Positions 6,000 to 13,517 of a stretch of DNA of 15,773 nt are shown here, piece after piece (position 1 is the first letter of the stretch; each line of letters opens with the position of its first letter). The translations under genes were made by a program, and so were the position numbers. The notes beneath the pieces were generated by a model that was not told the origin of the DNA, made no database searches, and worked only from the letters and a program-made list of their open reading frames with translations. This stretch comes from Desulfonatronospira sp. (GTDB taxonomy: Bacteria > Desulfobacterota > Desulfovibrionia > Desulfovibrionales > Desulfonatronovibrionaceae): the NCBI GenBank assembly GCA_003554505.1, contig PWGS01000297.1, forward strand, positions 1-15,773. Direction: 5' to 3'.

Positions 6000-6028
6000 T
6001 TGAACTCGAGTTGGACTGGTGCTATTAT
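6000..6028 (+). promoter_or_regulatory. Sigma-70-like promoter for the riboswitch-nrdGD transcript
   Basis: TTGAAC (6000-6005) and TATTAT (6023-6028) are separated by exactly 17 bases, giving a predicted start near 6035. That is about 35 bases before the first paired base of the cobalamin riboswitch. The surrounding DNA is AT-rich compared with the genes. Position and spacing fit well. No transcription data can be seen. Confidence 0.55.
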
Positions 6029-6069
6029 ATAAACTCTTATTTGATAATACTCTGAAATTCTTTACAGTC

Positions 6070-6260
6070 TGCTTCAGGCGGCCGCAAGGCCTTAAAAGGG
6101 AACTCCGGTGCGAGTCCGGGGCGGTCCCGCCGCTGTAAGCCCTGTAAATCTTTTTGTCGCATCTGGGTCACTATTCTCCGCATTTGTTTCTTAAAAATGT
6201 AAGTGCGGGCTTGGGAAGGCCGGCAAAGAGAGGGGCGAGCCAGAAGACCTGCCTGAAGTC
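6070..6260 (+). promoter_or_regulatory. Cobalamin (B12) riboswitch
   Basis: The conserved core is complete. The P1 strands CTTCAGGC (6072-6079) and GCCTGAAG (6251-6258) pair perfectly. AAAAGGGAACTCCGGTG and GGCGGTCCCGCCGCTGTAA follow in the expected order. GGGAAGGC comes next, and then the B12 box GCCAGAAGACCTGCC (6239-6253). A side arm closes with AAGCCC (6137-6142) and GGGCTT (6207-6212) and encloses a 64-base variable insert. The expression platform between 6260 and the nrdG start contains CAGGC (about 6291), which could compete for the 3' strand of P1, plus weak GC hairpins and a T5 run. I cannot decide between transcriptional and translational control. It sits directly upstream of nrdG-nrdD, so it should lower their expression when coenzyme B12 is plentiful. 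Confidence 0.95.
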
Positions 6261-6344
6261 TTATCCATCAACTTTTTCCCCCTGCGAGGACAGGCGGGCA
6301 AAGATCCACGGGCCCCGGTGCTTTTTCCGGCGGAGCAATATATC

Positions 6345-6992
6345 ATGCAGGATTTTGACTCTCGTCCCTGGAAGCTGCTCAGGGGATACGAGCCCTTCAG
6401 CCTCTGCGACTGGCCGGGCAGGATAAGCGCGGTTCTTTTTTTCGGAGGCTGCAATCTGCGTTGCCCCACCTGTCACAATGCCTCTTTTGCCTGGCACCCG
6501 GCAAGTGTCCCGGCCCTTGACTGTCGGGGCGTGCTGGACCAGGTGAAGCGCAACCGCAACTGGCTGGAAGGGCTGGTGGTTACCGGCGGTGAAGTCACTG
6601 TTTTGCCCGGGTTTGATTCTTTGCTGCATGATCTGTCCAGCCTGAACATTCCTATTAAACTGGACACCAACGGGCTCAGACTTGATTGCGTGAAACTTGC
6701 TCTTGAGCACAGCTCAATAAAAATGATAGCAGTGGATATCAAGGGGCCGTGGAATAAATATCCTGATCTTACGGGTGAACGAGCTGGTCCCGGGGAGGCC
6801 CGGAAATGCCTCGGGAAAATTCTTGAGCTTGCCGCAGACAACCCGGAGAGGTTCATGTTCAGGACCACCCTGGTGCCCGGCTTGAGCGACTCTGACATTG
6901 AAAGGGTCAAAGCCTGTCTGCCGACGGGGTTCGAGCTCCGGGTTCAGGATTACCGGCCGCAGGGTAATCAACGGATAACAGACAATACTTAA
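6345..6992 (+). CDS. nrdG: Anaerobic ribonucleotide reductase activating protein (radical SAM)
   Basis: A 215-residue radical-SAM activase that creates the glycyl radical on the class III reductase encoded next. The [4Fe-4S] motif C36-x3-C40-x2-C43 (CNLRCPTC) follows the family's FFGG strand. DIKGPWNKY lies in the middle of the barrel, as in pyruvate-formate-lyase-activase-like NrdG proteins. The start is ATG 6345 with GGAG about 9 bases upstream; an in-frame GTG at 6318 would add nine residues but has no ribosome binding site. It is the first gene after the cobalamin riboswitch and is followed by nrdD after 25 bases. The activase-first order differs from the nrdD-nrdG order of enterobacteria. 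The length fits the longer (NrdG2-like) form rather than the roughly 155-residue enterobacterial one. Confidence 0.93.
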   Translation: MQDFDSRPWKLLRGYEPFSLCDWPGRISAVLFFGGCNLRCPTCHNASFAWHPASVPALDCRGVLDQVKRNRNWLEGLVVTGGEVTVLPGFDSLLHDLSSLNIPIKLDTNGLRLDCVKLALEHSSIKMIAVDIKGPWNKYPDLTGERAGPGEARKCLGKILELAADNPERFMFRTTLVPGLSDSDIERVKACLPTGFELRVQDYRPQGNQRITDNT

Positions 6993-7017
6993 TCATCTAC
7001 CCAGAAAGGATCCGGCT

Positions 7018-9066
7018 ATGCCCAGACAGATCAAAAAAAGAGACGGCTGCATGGAATCATGGTCCACGGACCGGATTGCCCATGCCATTCTAAAGGCCCT
7101 CAAGGCCAACGGGATCAAGGATCCTTTGCTGGCTTCCAGACTGGCCCGCAAGGTTGAAGGCAAGCTGCACGAGGATGTCCCGGAACAGGAAACTGTCCAG
7201 GATATGGTGGAAATGGGGCTTATGGAGTCCAGGCTTTATGACGTGGCCAAGAAGTACATCATCTACCGCGAGAAAAGAAGGGAGCTGCGCTGCCAGGACC
7301 AGGCCTACCTGAATATAGGCGAGATCATCGACTCCTACGTGTACAAGTCCGACTGGAGGGTCAGTGAAAACGCCAACATGACCCATTCCTTCCAGGGGCT
7401 CATGCTGCATCTGTCCGGCTCGGTCCAGGCCAGGTACGCCCTGGAAAAGTATCCCGAAGAAGTGCGTCAGGCCCACGAGCATGCCTATTTCCATATCCAC
7501 GACCTGTCCTTCGGCCTGGCCGGCTACTGCGCCGGGTGGAGTCTGCGCGATCTTTTGCTGGAAGGGTTCAACCTTGAGGGCAAATGCTCCTCTGGACCGT
7601 CCAGACACTTTGATTCCGCCCTGGGGCAGATGGTCAATTTTCTGGGGACGCTGCAGAACGAATGGGCCGGGGCCCAGGCCTTCAACAACGTGGATACCTA
7701 TCTGGCTCCATTTATCCGTCATGACGGCCTGAATTACCATGAAGTGAAACAGGCCATGCAGAAATTCGTCTTCAACCTGAACACCACATCCAGGTGGGGC
7801 GGTCAGAGTCCGTTCACCAACCTGACCTTTGACTTGGTACCGCCAAAGCACATTGCAGGAGAAGGAGCCATCATCGGGGGCAAAATAACCGATGATGCCT
7901 ACGGGGACTTTGAACCGGAAATGGAAATGATCAACCGGGCCTTTCTGGAGGTCATGCTTGAAGGTGATTATCACGGCCGTATCTTTTCCTTTCCCATCCC
8001 CACCTATAATGTCACTTCCGATTTCCCCTGGGACAGCCGGGTGGGCAGGCTGCTTCTGCAGCTTACAGCCAAGTACGGGGCTCCATATTTTCAGAATTTC
8101 ATAAATTCCGATCTGAGCCCGGAAGACGTGCGCTCCATGTGCTGCCGGCTGCAGATGGATCTGCGCGAGCTCAAGAAACGCACCGGCGGGCTGTTCGGGG
8201 CCGGGGATCTTACCGGATCCATCGGAGTGGTCACTTTGAACCTGCCCAAGCTGGCCTTTCTGGCTCAGGGCGAAGAGGACTTCCTGGACATAATCACCGA
8301 ATATGCCGGCCTGGCCCGGGATTCCCTGGAATTCAAAAGAAAGCTCATCCAGGACAACATGGAGCGAGGCCTCTTTCCCTTCTCCAGGAGATACCTGAAA
8401 AACGGCCTCACCAACCATTTCAGTACCATAGGGCTTATCGGCGGGCATGAGGCCTGCATGAATCTTTTGGGCAAGGGTATAGAAAGTGATGCAGGCACCA
8501 GGCTGATGCAGAGGGTGCTAAATCACCTCCGGGACCTTACCCGGACCTATCAGGAAACAACCGGCAACCTGTACAACCTGGAGGCCACTCCGGCCGAGGG
8601 CACCAGCTACCGCCTGGCCAAGACCGACAAGACACTGTACGGCCAGATTTACGCCTCCGGAAATGGTACGCCGTATTATACCAATTCCACCACCCTGCCG
8701 GTGGGAGCCCCCCGGGATGTGTTCAGGGCTCTGGAGCACCAGGACGGCCTGCAGCCCCTTTACACCGGCGGCACTGTTTTTCATACTTTCCTGGGAGAGG
8801 CAGTCACTGATCTGGATGCCCTGAAAAACTTCATCGTCAAGGCCATGACCATGACCAGAGTACCTTATATATCCATTACCCCGACCTTTTCGGTATGCAG
8901 GGAGCACGGATCCCTCTCAGGGGAACATGAGCTGTGCCCGCACTGCAGCCGGGAAGCAGAAGTCTATACCAGGGTGGTGGGCTATTACCGCCCGGTAAAG
9001 CTGTGGAACAGGGGCAAGCAGTCCGAATACCAGGACAGGGTAGTTTATCAGGTTGAGGCGGTTTAG
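7018..9066 (+). CDS. nrdD: Anaerobic (class III) ribonucleoside-triphosphate reductase
   Basis: A 682-residue oxygen-sensitive glycyl-radical enzyme that reduces ribonucleotides to deoxyribonucleotides for DNA synthesis. Residues 1-90 form an ATP-cone for allosteric control. The long catalytic barrel follows, with the conserved GLFGAGDLTGSIGVVTLNLP stretch. A C-terminal zinc site comes next, with C627, H630, C640 and C643 as visible ligands. The glycyl-radical loop RVVGYYRPV then puts the radical on Gly655, followed by WNRGKQ. AAGGA about 9 bases before ATG 7018 supports the start. It is co-transcribed with nrdG, so it shares the B12 riboswitch. This makes sense if the genome also has a B12-dependent class II enzyme (NrdJ), which is not in this window. 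No intein or frameshift was seen. Confidence 0.97.
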   Translation: MPRQIKKRDGCMESWSTDRIAHAILKALKANGIKDPLLASRLARKVEGKLHEDVPEQETVQDMVEMGLMESRLYDVAKKYIIYREKRRELRCQDQAYLNIGEIIDSYVYKSDWRVSENANMTHSFQGLMLHLSGSVQARYALEKYPEEVRQAHEHAYFHIHDLSFGLAGYCAGWSLRDLLLEGFNLEGKCSSGPSRHFDSALGQMVNFLGTLQNEWAGAQAFNNVDTYLAPFIRHDGLNYHEVKQAMQKFVFNLNTTSRWGGQSPFTNLTFDLVPPKHIAGEGAIIGGKITDDAYGDFEPEMEMINRAFLEVMLEGDYHGRIFSFPIPTYNVTSDFPWDSRVGRLLLQLTAKYGAPYFQNFINSDLSPEDVRSMCCRLQMDLRELKKRTGGLFGAGDLTGSIGVVTLNLPKLAFLAQGEEDFLDIITEYAGLARDSLEFKRKLIQDNMERGLFPFSRRYLKNGLTNHFSTIGLIGGHEACMNLLGKGIESDAGTRLMQRVLNHLRDLTRTYQETTGNLYNLEATPAEGTSYRLAKTDKTLYGQIYASGNGTPYYTNSTTLPVGAPRDVFRALEHQDGLQPLYTGGTVFHTFLGEAVTDLDALKNFIVKAMTMTRVPYISITPTFSVCREHGSLSGEHELCPHCSREAEVYTRVVGYYRPVKLWNRGKQSEYQDRVVYQVEAV

Positions 9067-9139
9067 TCTTGACTATTAAGACCAGCCGGCTGAAAAAAGC
9101 TTTAACTTATAGCTTACATTTCCCGGAGGAGGAATTGTT

Positions 9140-10216
9140 ATGGCCCGTAATCATAATGAACTGACCCAGATGCTGGGAGACGAGGCGGATTATTTACTGA
9201 GCCATGAATGCCGGACCATAGCCCGGGAACATCTTTGCCTTCCCGGGACGGATTTTGTGGATAAAGTGTATGCGCACTCCGACAGGAACAATCGTGTGCT
9301 GGTAAACCTGCAGCGTCTTTTCAGTCATGGACGCCTGGGCGGCACAGGATATATGTCCATCCTGCCCGTGGATCAGGGAGTGGAACATTCCGGGGGGGCA
9401 TCCTTTGCCAAGAACCCTGCATATTTTGATCCTGAAAATATAGTAAAGCTGGCCATGGAAGGCGGATGCAACGCTGTGGTTTCCACCTTCGGGGTACTGG
9501 GGGCAGTGGCTCGCAAGTACGCGTACAAGATTCCCTTCGTGGTTAAAATCAACCACAACGAGCTGCTCACTTATCCCAACACCTTTGACCAGATCATGTT
9601 CGGAACCATTGACCAGGCCAGCGACATGGGAGCCGCCGCGGTGGGGGCGACCATATATTTTGGAGCAGACAACTCGGACCGCCAGATTGTGGAGGGTGCC
9701 CGGGCCTTTGCCTATGCCCATGAGCTGGGTATGGCCACGATCCTTTGGTGTTACATGCGAAACAGTGCCTTCAAGACAGGGGGCGTGGACTATCACGTGG
9801 CAGCGGATCTCACCGGGCAGGCCAATCATCTGGGAGTCCCCCTGCAGGCGGATATTATCAAGCAGAAGCTGCCCGAGTTGAACGGCGGCTACAAGGCACT
9901 CAATACCGGGGATTCTTCTTACGGCAAGCTGGATGAAAGAATCTACAGCGACCTGACAACGGATCACCCCATTGATTTGACCCGCTACCAGGTGGCCAAC
10001 TGCTACATGGGCCGGGCCGGGCTCATCAATTCCGGAGGGGCTTCCGGCAAAAACGACTACGCCGAAGCTGTACGCACGGCGGTTATAAACAAGCGGGCCG
10101 GAGGGATGGGGCTCATCAGCGGTAGAAAGGCCTTCCAGAGGCCCATGGATGAAGGGGCGAAACTTTTAAATCTCATCCAGGACGTCTACCTGGACGATGA
10201 GATAACTGTTGCCTGA
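9140..10216 (+). CDS. fbaB: Class I fructose-bisphosphate aldolase, DhnA/FbaB type
   Basis: A 358-residue cytosolic Schiff-base aldolase of the archaeal-type (class IA, DeoC/FbaB) family. It interconverts fructose 1,6-bisphosphate with dihydroxyacetone phosphate and glyceraldehyde 3-phosphate in glycolysis and gluconeogenesis. Family marks are [14 protein letters not shown] (73-86), VVKINHNE (134-141) and the lysine of ADIIKQK (K241), the likely Schiff-base residue. [15 protein letters not shown] near residues 298-312 is a phosphate-binding loop. A very strong ribosome binding site (GGAGGAGG, 9125-9132) precedes ATG 9140. The 73-base gap after nrdD contains a CAGCCGGCTG palindrome but no clear terminator or promoter, so read-through from nrdD, and with it some influence of the riboswitch, is possible. 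A hairpin terminator follows. Length is close to E. coli FbaB (about 350). Confidence 0.95.
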   Translation: MARNHNELTQMLGDEADYLLSHECRTIAREHLCLPGTDFVDKVYAHSDRNNRVLVNLQRLFSHGRLGGTGYMSILPVDQGVEHSGGASFAKNPAYFDPENIVKLAMEGGCNAVVSTFGVLGAVARKYAYKIPFVVKINHNELLTYPNTFDQIMFGTIDQASDMGAAAVGATIYFGADNSDRQIVEGARAFAYAHELGMATILWCYMRNSAFKTGGVDYHVAADLTGQANHLGVPLQADIIKQKLPELNGGYKALNTGDSSYGKLDERIYSDLTTDHPIDLTRYQVANCYMGRAGLINSGGASGKNDYAEAVRTAVINKRAGGMGLISGRKAFQRPMDEGAKLLNLIQDVYLDDEITVA

Positions 10217-10288
10217 GGTGTCCTGAAGGCGCAAAAAAGTGGCGAAGAGTATTCGCCCCCTGGCAGCAGTATTTTCCGAAAGTTCCAT

Positions 10289-10321
10289 GGGCGCCTTTCC
10301 TGCAGAGGGGCGCCCTGTTTT
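10289..10321 (+). terminator. Rho-independent terminator after fbaB
   Basis: GGGCGCC (10289-10295) and GGCGCCC (10309-10315) form a perfect 7-bp GC stem around a 13-base loop that can itself pair further (CCT/AGG). TGTTTT follows on the plus strand. It stands 73 bases after the aldolase stop and just before the end of the converging methyltransferase gene. There is no T-run on the minus side, so it should stop plus-strand transcripts only. Confidence 0.6.
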
Positions 10322-10334
10322 CAGGTTCCAGACC

Positions 10335-10964
10335 CTAGTTGCCCAAGCTCTGTTCCGGCTGGGTTACTATCATGCGGCACTCTCCCTTGAAGACATTTTT
10401 CTTGAGCAGCATGTCTTTGCAGGGGGATAGATTTTCTTCATCCAGCAGGGCATAGAAGTCGTTTTCATAGGTGACCTTGCCGAAATCAACCGTGGTGAGA
10501 AACTTGAGCCTGGGTTTGACAAACTCCATGAATTTGGACCTGTTTTTGAACATGGTCTGAAAGAATATGACCTCTCCATCGGGCTTGACCCACTTTTTGG
10601 CCCTTTCCAGGACTGCTTTCTGGTCATCCATGAGCATGAAGCTCATCCCGAAAAAAACATAATCAAAGTAACCCTCATGGGGAGGATCGTAAGTGGTCAC
10701 GGACTGGTGCAGAACCTGGACCTGGTCCTGAAGGTTATATGCGTTTATGAGTTTTCTGCAGTGCTCCAGGTAGTATTTGTTTATGTCCAGGCCTGTTATG
10801 CGCAGGTTTTTCTTTTTGATGAGTTCATGATTTTTTTTGAGCATGACCCCGTTGCCGATACCCACATCCAGAATGACCGAGTTGTCCGGATAATAATCCA
10901 TGCAGTTCTTGTAACAGAGTCTGGTGACATCGCTGATTATGAGGTTGTAGAGGTTGTTTACCAT
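10335..10964 (-). CDS. Class I SAM-dependent methyltransferase, substrate unknown
   Basis: A 209-residue protein with a Rossmann-type methyltransferase fold. Motif I is ILDVGIGNGVML (31-42). The acidic residue after strand 2 lies in ITGLDIN (56-62). Motif IV is in YFDYVFFGMSF (99-109), and the region after VKPDGEVIFF (126-135) is the post-motif segment. No signal peptide or membrane span is visible. I chose ATG 10964, with GGAG 7 bases upstream; an open frame continues to 11117 but adds an unrelated basic stretch with no ribosome binding site. It stands alone between converging fbaB and divergent argF, so context does not suggest a substrate. Similarity to small-molecule (UbiE-like) methyltransferases is only general. 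Confidence 0.85.
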   Translation of the reverse strand: MVNNLYNLIISDVTRLCYKNCMDYYPDNSVILDVGIGNGVMLKKNHELIKKKNLRITGLDINKYYLEHCRKLINAYNLQDQVQVLHQSVTTYDPPHEGYFDYVFFGMSFMLMDDQKAVLERAKKWVKPDGEVIFFQTMFKNRSKFMEFVKPRLKFLTTVDFGKVTYENDFYALLDEENLSPCKDMLLKKNVFKGECRMIVTQPEQSLGN

Positions 10965-11037
10965 TGTTTGCTCCGTGATTGTTTGGAAGAAGTAAATTTT
11001 GCTTTTGTCCCGGGTGGGTACGTTGCTGATCAAAAAT

Positions 11038-11066
11038 ATCCTAGCAGAAAAATCCCGTCTATGCAA
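11038..11066 (-). promoter_or_regulatory. Possible sigma-70 promoter for the methyltransferase gene
   Basis: On the minus strand TTGCAT (11061-11066) and TAGGAT (11038-11043) are 17 bases apart, giving a start near 11031 and a leader of about 66 bases. The hexamers match the consensus only partly. The rest of the 315-base gap between the methyltransferase gene and argF (10965-11279) shows no gene, no RNA and no clear arginine-repressor box. A TATAAT stands at 11256-11261, but it has no good -35 and would start transcription at the argF ribosome binding site. Confidence 0.3.
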
Positions 11067-11221
11067 ACAGGGCTCTCTGTAGCTTTTACTTTTTTGCCCT
11101 TGCCAGGGGCTGCTCAAGGCTATTAAATCTTTACATCTCGGGGCTGATGAGGCAAAGTTAATCTTTTACCCCGTTTCTTCTTGCCTTTTTTTCACACCCT
11201 GAAAAGTGCGTTTCTGGCAAC

Positions 11222-12207
11222 GATTCGGGATTTTTTGGTTTTTTGAGGCTTGGCTTATAATTCTCCAGGAAGAAAAGATATGAAAAAGGATTTTTTGAGC
11301 ATACGGGACCTGTCCCGGAAAGAGGCGCATGAACTGGTCGAAAGAGCCGACAGGATGAAGAGGGAGGATTTTCGTTCCAACCTGTTGGAAGGCAAGACTA
11401 TTATTTTGATTTTTGAAAAGGCCTCCACCCGGACCAAGGTGTCCTTTGAGGTGAGCATCTATCAACTGGGGGGGCACCATGTATTCATGACCCCGGCGGA
11501 GTCGCAGCTTGGCCGGAGTGAACCCCTGCGGGACACGGCCAGGGTTCTTTCCAGGTATGCCCAGGGCATGATTGTGCGCACATTCGGTCAGGACAAGCTG
11601 GTTGAACTGGCCAGGCACGGCAGTATACCGGTCATTAACGCCCTGTCTGACGATTTTCACCCCTGTCAGGTCATGAGCGATCTGTTGACCATTTTCGAAC
11701 GGACTCCGGAATTTGAAGCCCTGAATATCGCCTGGGGGGGCGACGGCAACAACATGTCCCATTCCTGGATAAATGCCGCGGTTCATTTTCCCTTCAGGCT
11801 TAATCTCGCGGTTCCCCGTGGTTTTGAGCCCAGGGCGGATATTTTGCAGGAGGCAAAGGAACTGGGGGCGGATATCCACCTCCCCCACGACCCCCTGGAG
11901 GCGGTTCAAGGCGCGCACTATATTAATACCGACGTATGGGCCTCCATGGGCCAGGAAGAAGAAAAGAAATCCCGGGCCGAGGCTTTTGCAGGTTTCCGTG
12001 TGGATGACAGAATCCTGGAAGCAGCCCGTCCCGAGGCCAGGGTGCTGCACTGCCTGCCTGCCCACAGGGGAGAGGAGATCACGGATGCGGTCATGGAAGG
12101 GCAGCGTTCCATTGTCTGGGACCAGGCGGAAAACAGGCTGCATATGCAAAAGGCTATCCTGGAGTGGATATATGGGTAGGGATTCGGGATTGAAGGATTC
12201 GGGATTG
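11222..12207 (+). repeat. Three copies of GATTCGGGATT flanking argF
   Basis: GATTCGGGATT occurs at 11222-11232, before argF, and twice in tandem directly after the argF stop. The downstream copies extend to GGATTCGGGATTG (12180-12192 and 12195-12207), with a 15-base period. The three copies bracket the argF coding sequence. They are too short to be an insertion sequence and have no coding content. They may be a small intergenic repeat of this genome. Confidence 0.6.
11280..12179 (+). CDS. argF: Ornithine carbamoyltransferase
   Basis: A 299-residue cytosolic enzyme that joins ornithine and carbamoyl phosphate to make citrulline. The carbamoyl-phosphate loop STRT (49-52) stands in EKASTRTKVSFE. 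HPCQ (127-130), the ornithine-binding DVWASMG (218-224) and HCLP (257-260) with its catalytic cysteine are all present. These ornithine-side motifs separate it from aspartate carbamoyltransferase. The start is ATG 11280 with AGGAAG about 9 bases upstream; an in-frame TTG at 11250 adds ten residues without support. argG follows after 71 bases and argH after that, so the three genes complete arginine synthesis from ornithine and probably form one operon. The control element is not recognisable. Confidence 0.96.
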   Translation: MKKDFLSIRDLSRKEAHELVERADRMKREDFRSNLLEGKTIILIFEKASTRTKVSFEVSIYQLGGHHVFMTPAESQLGRSEPLRDTARVLSRYAQGMIVRTFGQDKLVELARHGSIPVINALSDDFHPCQVMSDLLTIFERTPEFEALNIAWGGDGNNMSHSWINAAVHFPFRLNLAVPRGFEPRADILQEAKELGADIHLPHDPLEAVQGAHYINTDVWASMGQEEEKKSRAEAFAGFRVDDRILEAARPEARVLHCLPAHRGEEITDAVMEGQRSIVWDQAENRLHMQKAILEWIYG

Positions 12208-12250
12208 GGGATAAATCACACTCTTAAAATACAATGCAACGGGGAACTTC

Positions 12251-13450
12251 ATGAGCGGAATTGACAGGGTGGTCCTGGCTTATTCCGGGGGACTGGACAC
12301 CTCGGTGATACTCAAATGGATACAGAAGACATATGACTGCGAAGTCATAGCTTTTACCGCCGACCTGGGCCAGGAGGAAGAGCTGGACGGCCTGGAGGAG
12401 AAGGCATTGTCCACGGGTGCCTCCAAGGCCTATATCGAAGACCTGCAGCAGGAGTTTGTAACAGATTTCATCCGGCCCATGTTCAGAGCGGCTTCTGTTT
12501 ACGAGGGCAGGTACCTGCTGGGCACTTCCATTGCAAGGCCTCTTATCGCCAAGCGCATGGCGGAAATTGCCCTTGAGGAGGGTGCCCAGGCCGTGGCCCA
12601 CGGGGCCACGGGAAAAGGCAATGACCAGGTGCGCTTCGAGCTTTCCACCATGGCCCTGGCTCCTTCTCTGCGCATCATCGCTCCCTGGAGGGAGTGGGAC
12701 CTGCATTCCAGGACCGAACTTCTGGAGTTCGCCAGGCAAAACCAGATCCCGGTGCCTGTAAGCCAGGAGAAAATGTACAGCTGTGATCGCAATCTTCTGC
12801 CCCTTTCCTTCGAGGGCTCGGAACTGGAAGACCCCTGGCTGGAACCGGAAAGGGGAAGCTATCACCTGGCGGTGCCCCCTGAAAAGGCACCGGACAAGCC
12901 CGAGGTGGTTACCCTGGGGTTTGAAAAAGGCGATGCCGTGAGCATTAACGGCGAAGAAATGGACCCGGTGCAGCTTTTCAAGAGGCTCAATACCCTGGGC
13001 GGCAGGCATGGCATCGGACGCCTGGACATGGTTGAAAACCGTTTTATCGGCATGAAGTCCAGAGGCGTCTACGAAACTCCCGGGGGAACGATCCTGTATG
13101 CCGCCCACCGGGACCTGGAGGGCCTGTGCCTGGACAGGGAAAGTCTGCACGCACGCAATGAGATGGTTCCGGGTTATGCCCGCCTGGTATACAACGGTTT
13201 CTGGTTTTCTCCGGAGAGGGAGGCCATGCAGGCCATGATGGACAAAATCCAGGAAAACGTCACCGGCGAAGTACGCCTCAAGCTCTACAAGGGCGGCGTA
13301 TATCCCCTGGGCAGGCGCTCGTCCCTGTCCCTGTACAACCCGGAGCTGGCCCCCTTTGAGGCGGATCAGGTGTACAACCAGCAGGACGCTGCCGGCTTTA
13401 TCCGCCTGCAGGGCCTGAGGCTCATGTCCGTTAATAAAATCAGGAAATGA
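12251..13450 (+). CDS. argG: Argininosuccinate synthase
   Basis: A 399-residue cytosolic ATP-dependent ligase that condenses citrulline with aspartate to argininosuccinate. The N-type PP-motif AYSGGLDTS (10-18) binds [20 protein letters not shown] residues appear as [16 protein letters not shown] near 116-131, and [16 protein letters not shown] [12 protein letters not shown] lies near 172-183. Length matches the usual 400 or so. The ribosome binding site is modest (GGGGAA, about 6 bases before ATG 12251), and the 71-base spacer from argF is largely the tandem repeat described separately. argH follows after 67 bases. No deviation from the family was noticed. Confidence 0.97.
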   Translation: MSGIDRVVLAYSGGLDTSVILKWIQKTYDCEVIAFTADLGQEEELDGLEEKALSTGASKAYIEDLQQEFVTDFIRPMFRAASVYEGRYLLGTSIARPLIAKRMAEIALEEGAQAVAHGATGKGNDQVRFELSTMALAPSLRIIAPWREWDLHSRTELLEFARQNQIPVPVSQEKMYSCDRNLLPLSFEGSELEDPWLEPERGSYHLAVPPEKAPDKPEVVTLGFEKGDAVSINGEEMDPVQLFKRLNTLGGRHGIGRLDMVENRFIGMKSRGVYETPGGTILYAAHRDLEGLCLDRESLHARNEMVPGYARLVYNGFWFSPEREAMQAMMDKIQENVTGEVRLKLYKGGVYPLGRRSSLSLYNPELAPFEADQVYNQQDAAGFIRLQGLRLMSVNKIRK

Positions 13451-13473
13451 TAATGGCAGCTTATTCTGTAAAA

Positions 13474-13495
13474 CCGGCAAGGGCACAACTGCCGG
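13474..13495 (+). other. Small hairpin between argG and argH
   Basis: CCGGCA (13474-13479) pairs perfectly with TGCCGG (13490-13495) around a 10-base loop. No T-run follows, so it is not a standard terminator. It lies 22 bases before the argH start, which has no recognisable Shine-Dalgarno sequence. It may be an mRNA-processing or stability element, or chance. Confidence 0.35.
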
Positions 13496-13517
13496 CGCTT
13501 ATTGTAAATATACGACA

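Noticed and set aside
7090..8448. Long open frame on the minus strand inside nrdD
   Set aside because: It lies wholly antisense to the unmistakable nrdD coding sequence, has no ribosome binding site or recognisable domain, and results from the GC-rich third positions of the real gene.
11256..11261. TATAAT as the argF promoter -10
   Set aside because: No acceptable -35 lies 16-18 bases upstream, and the start of transcription would fall on the ribosome binding site.
12224..13486. Open frame of 420 codons on the minus strand across argG
   Set aside because: It mirrors argG, shows no protein family features and its composition is that of an antisense frame.
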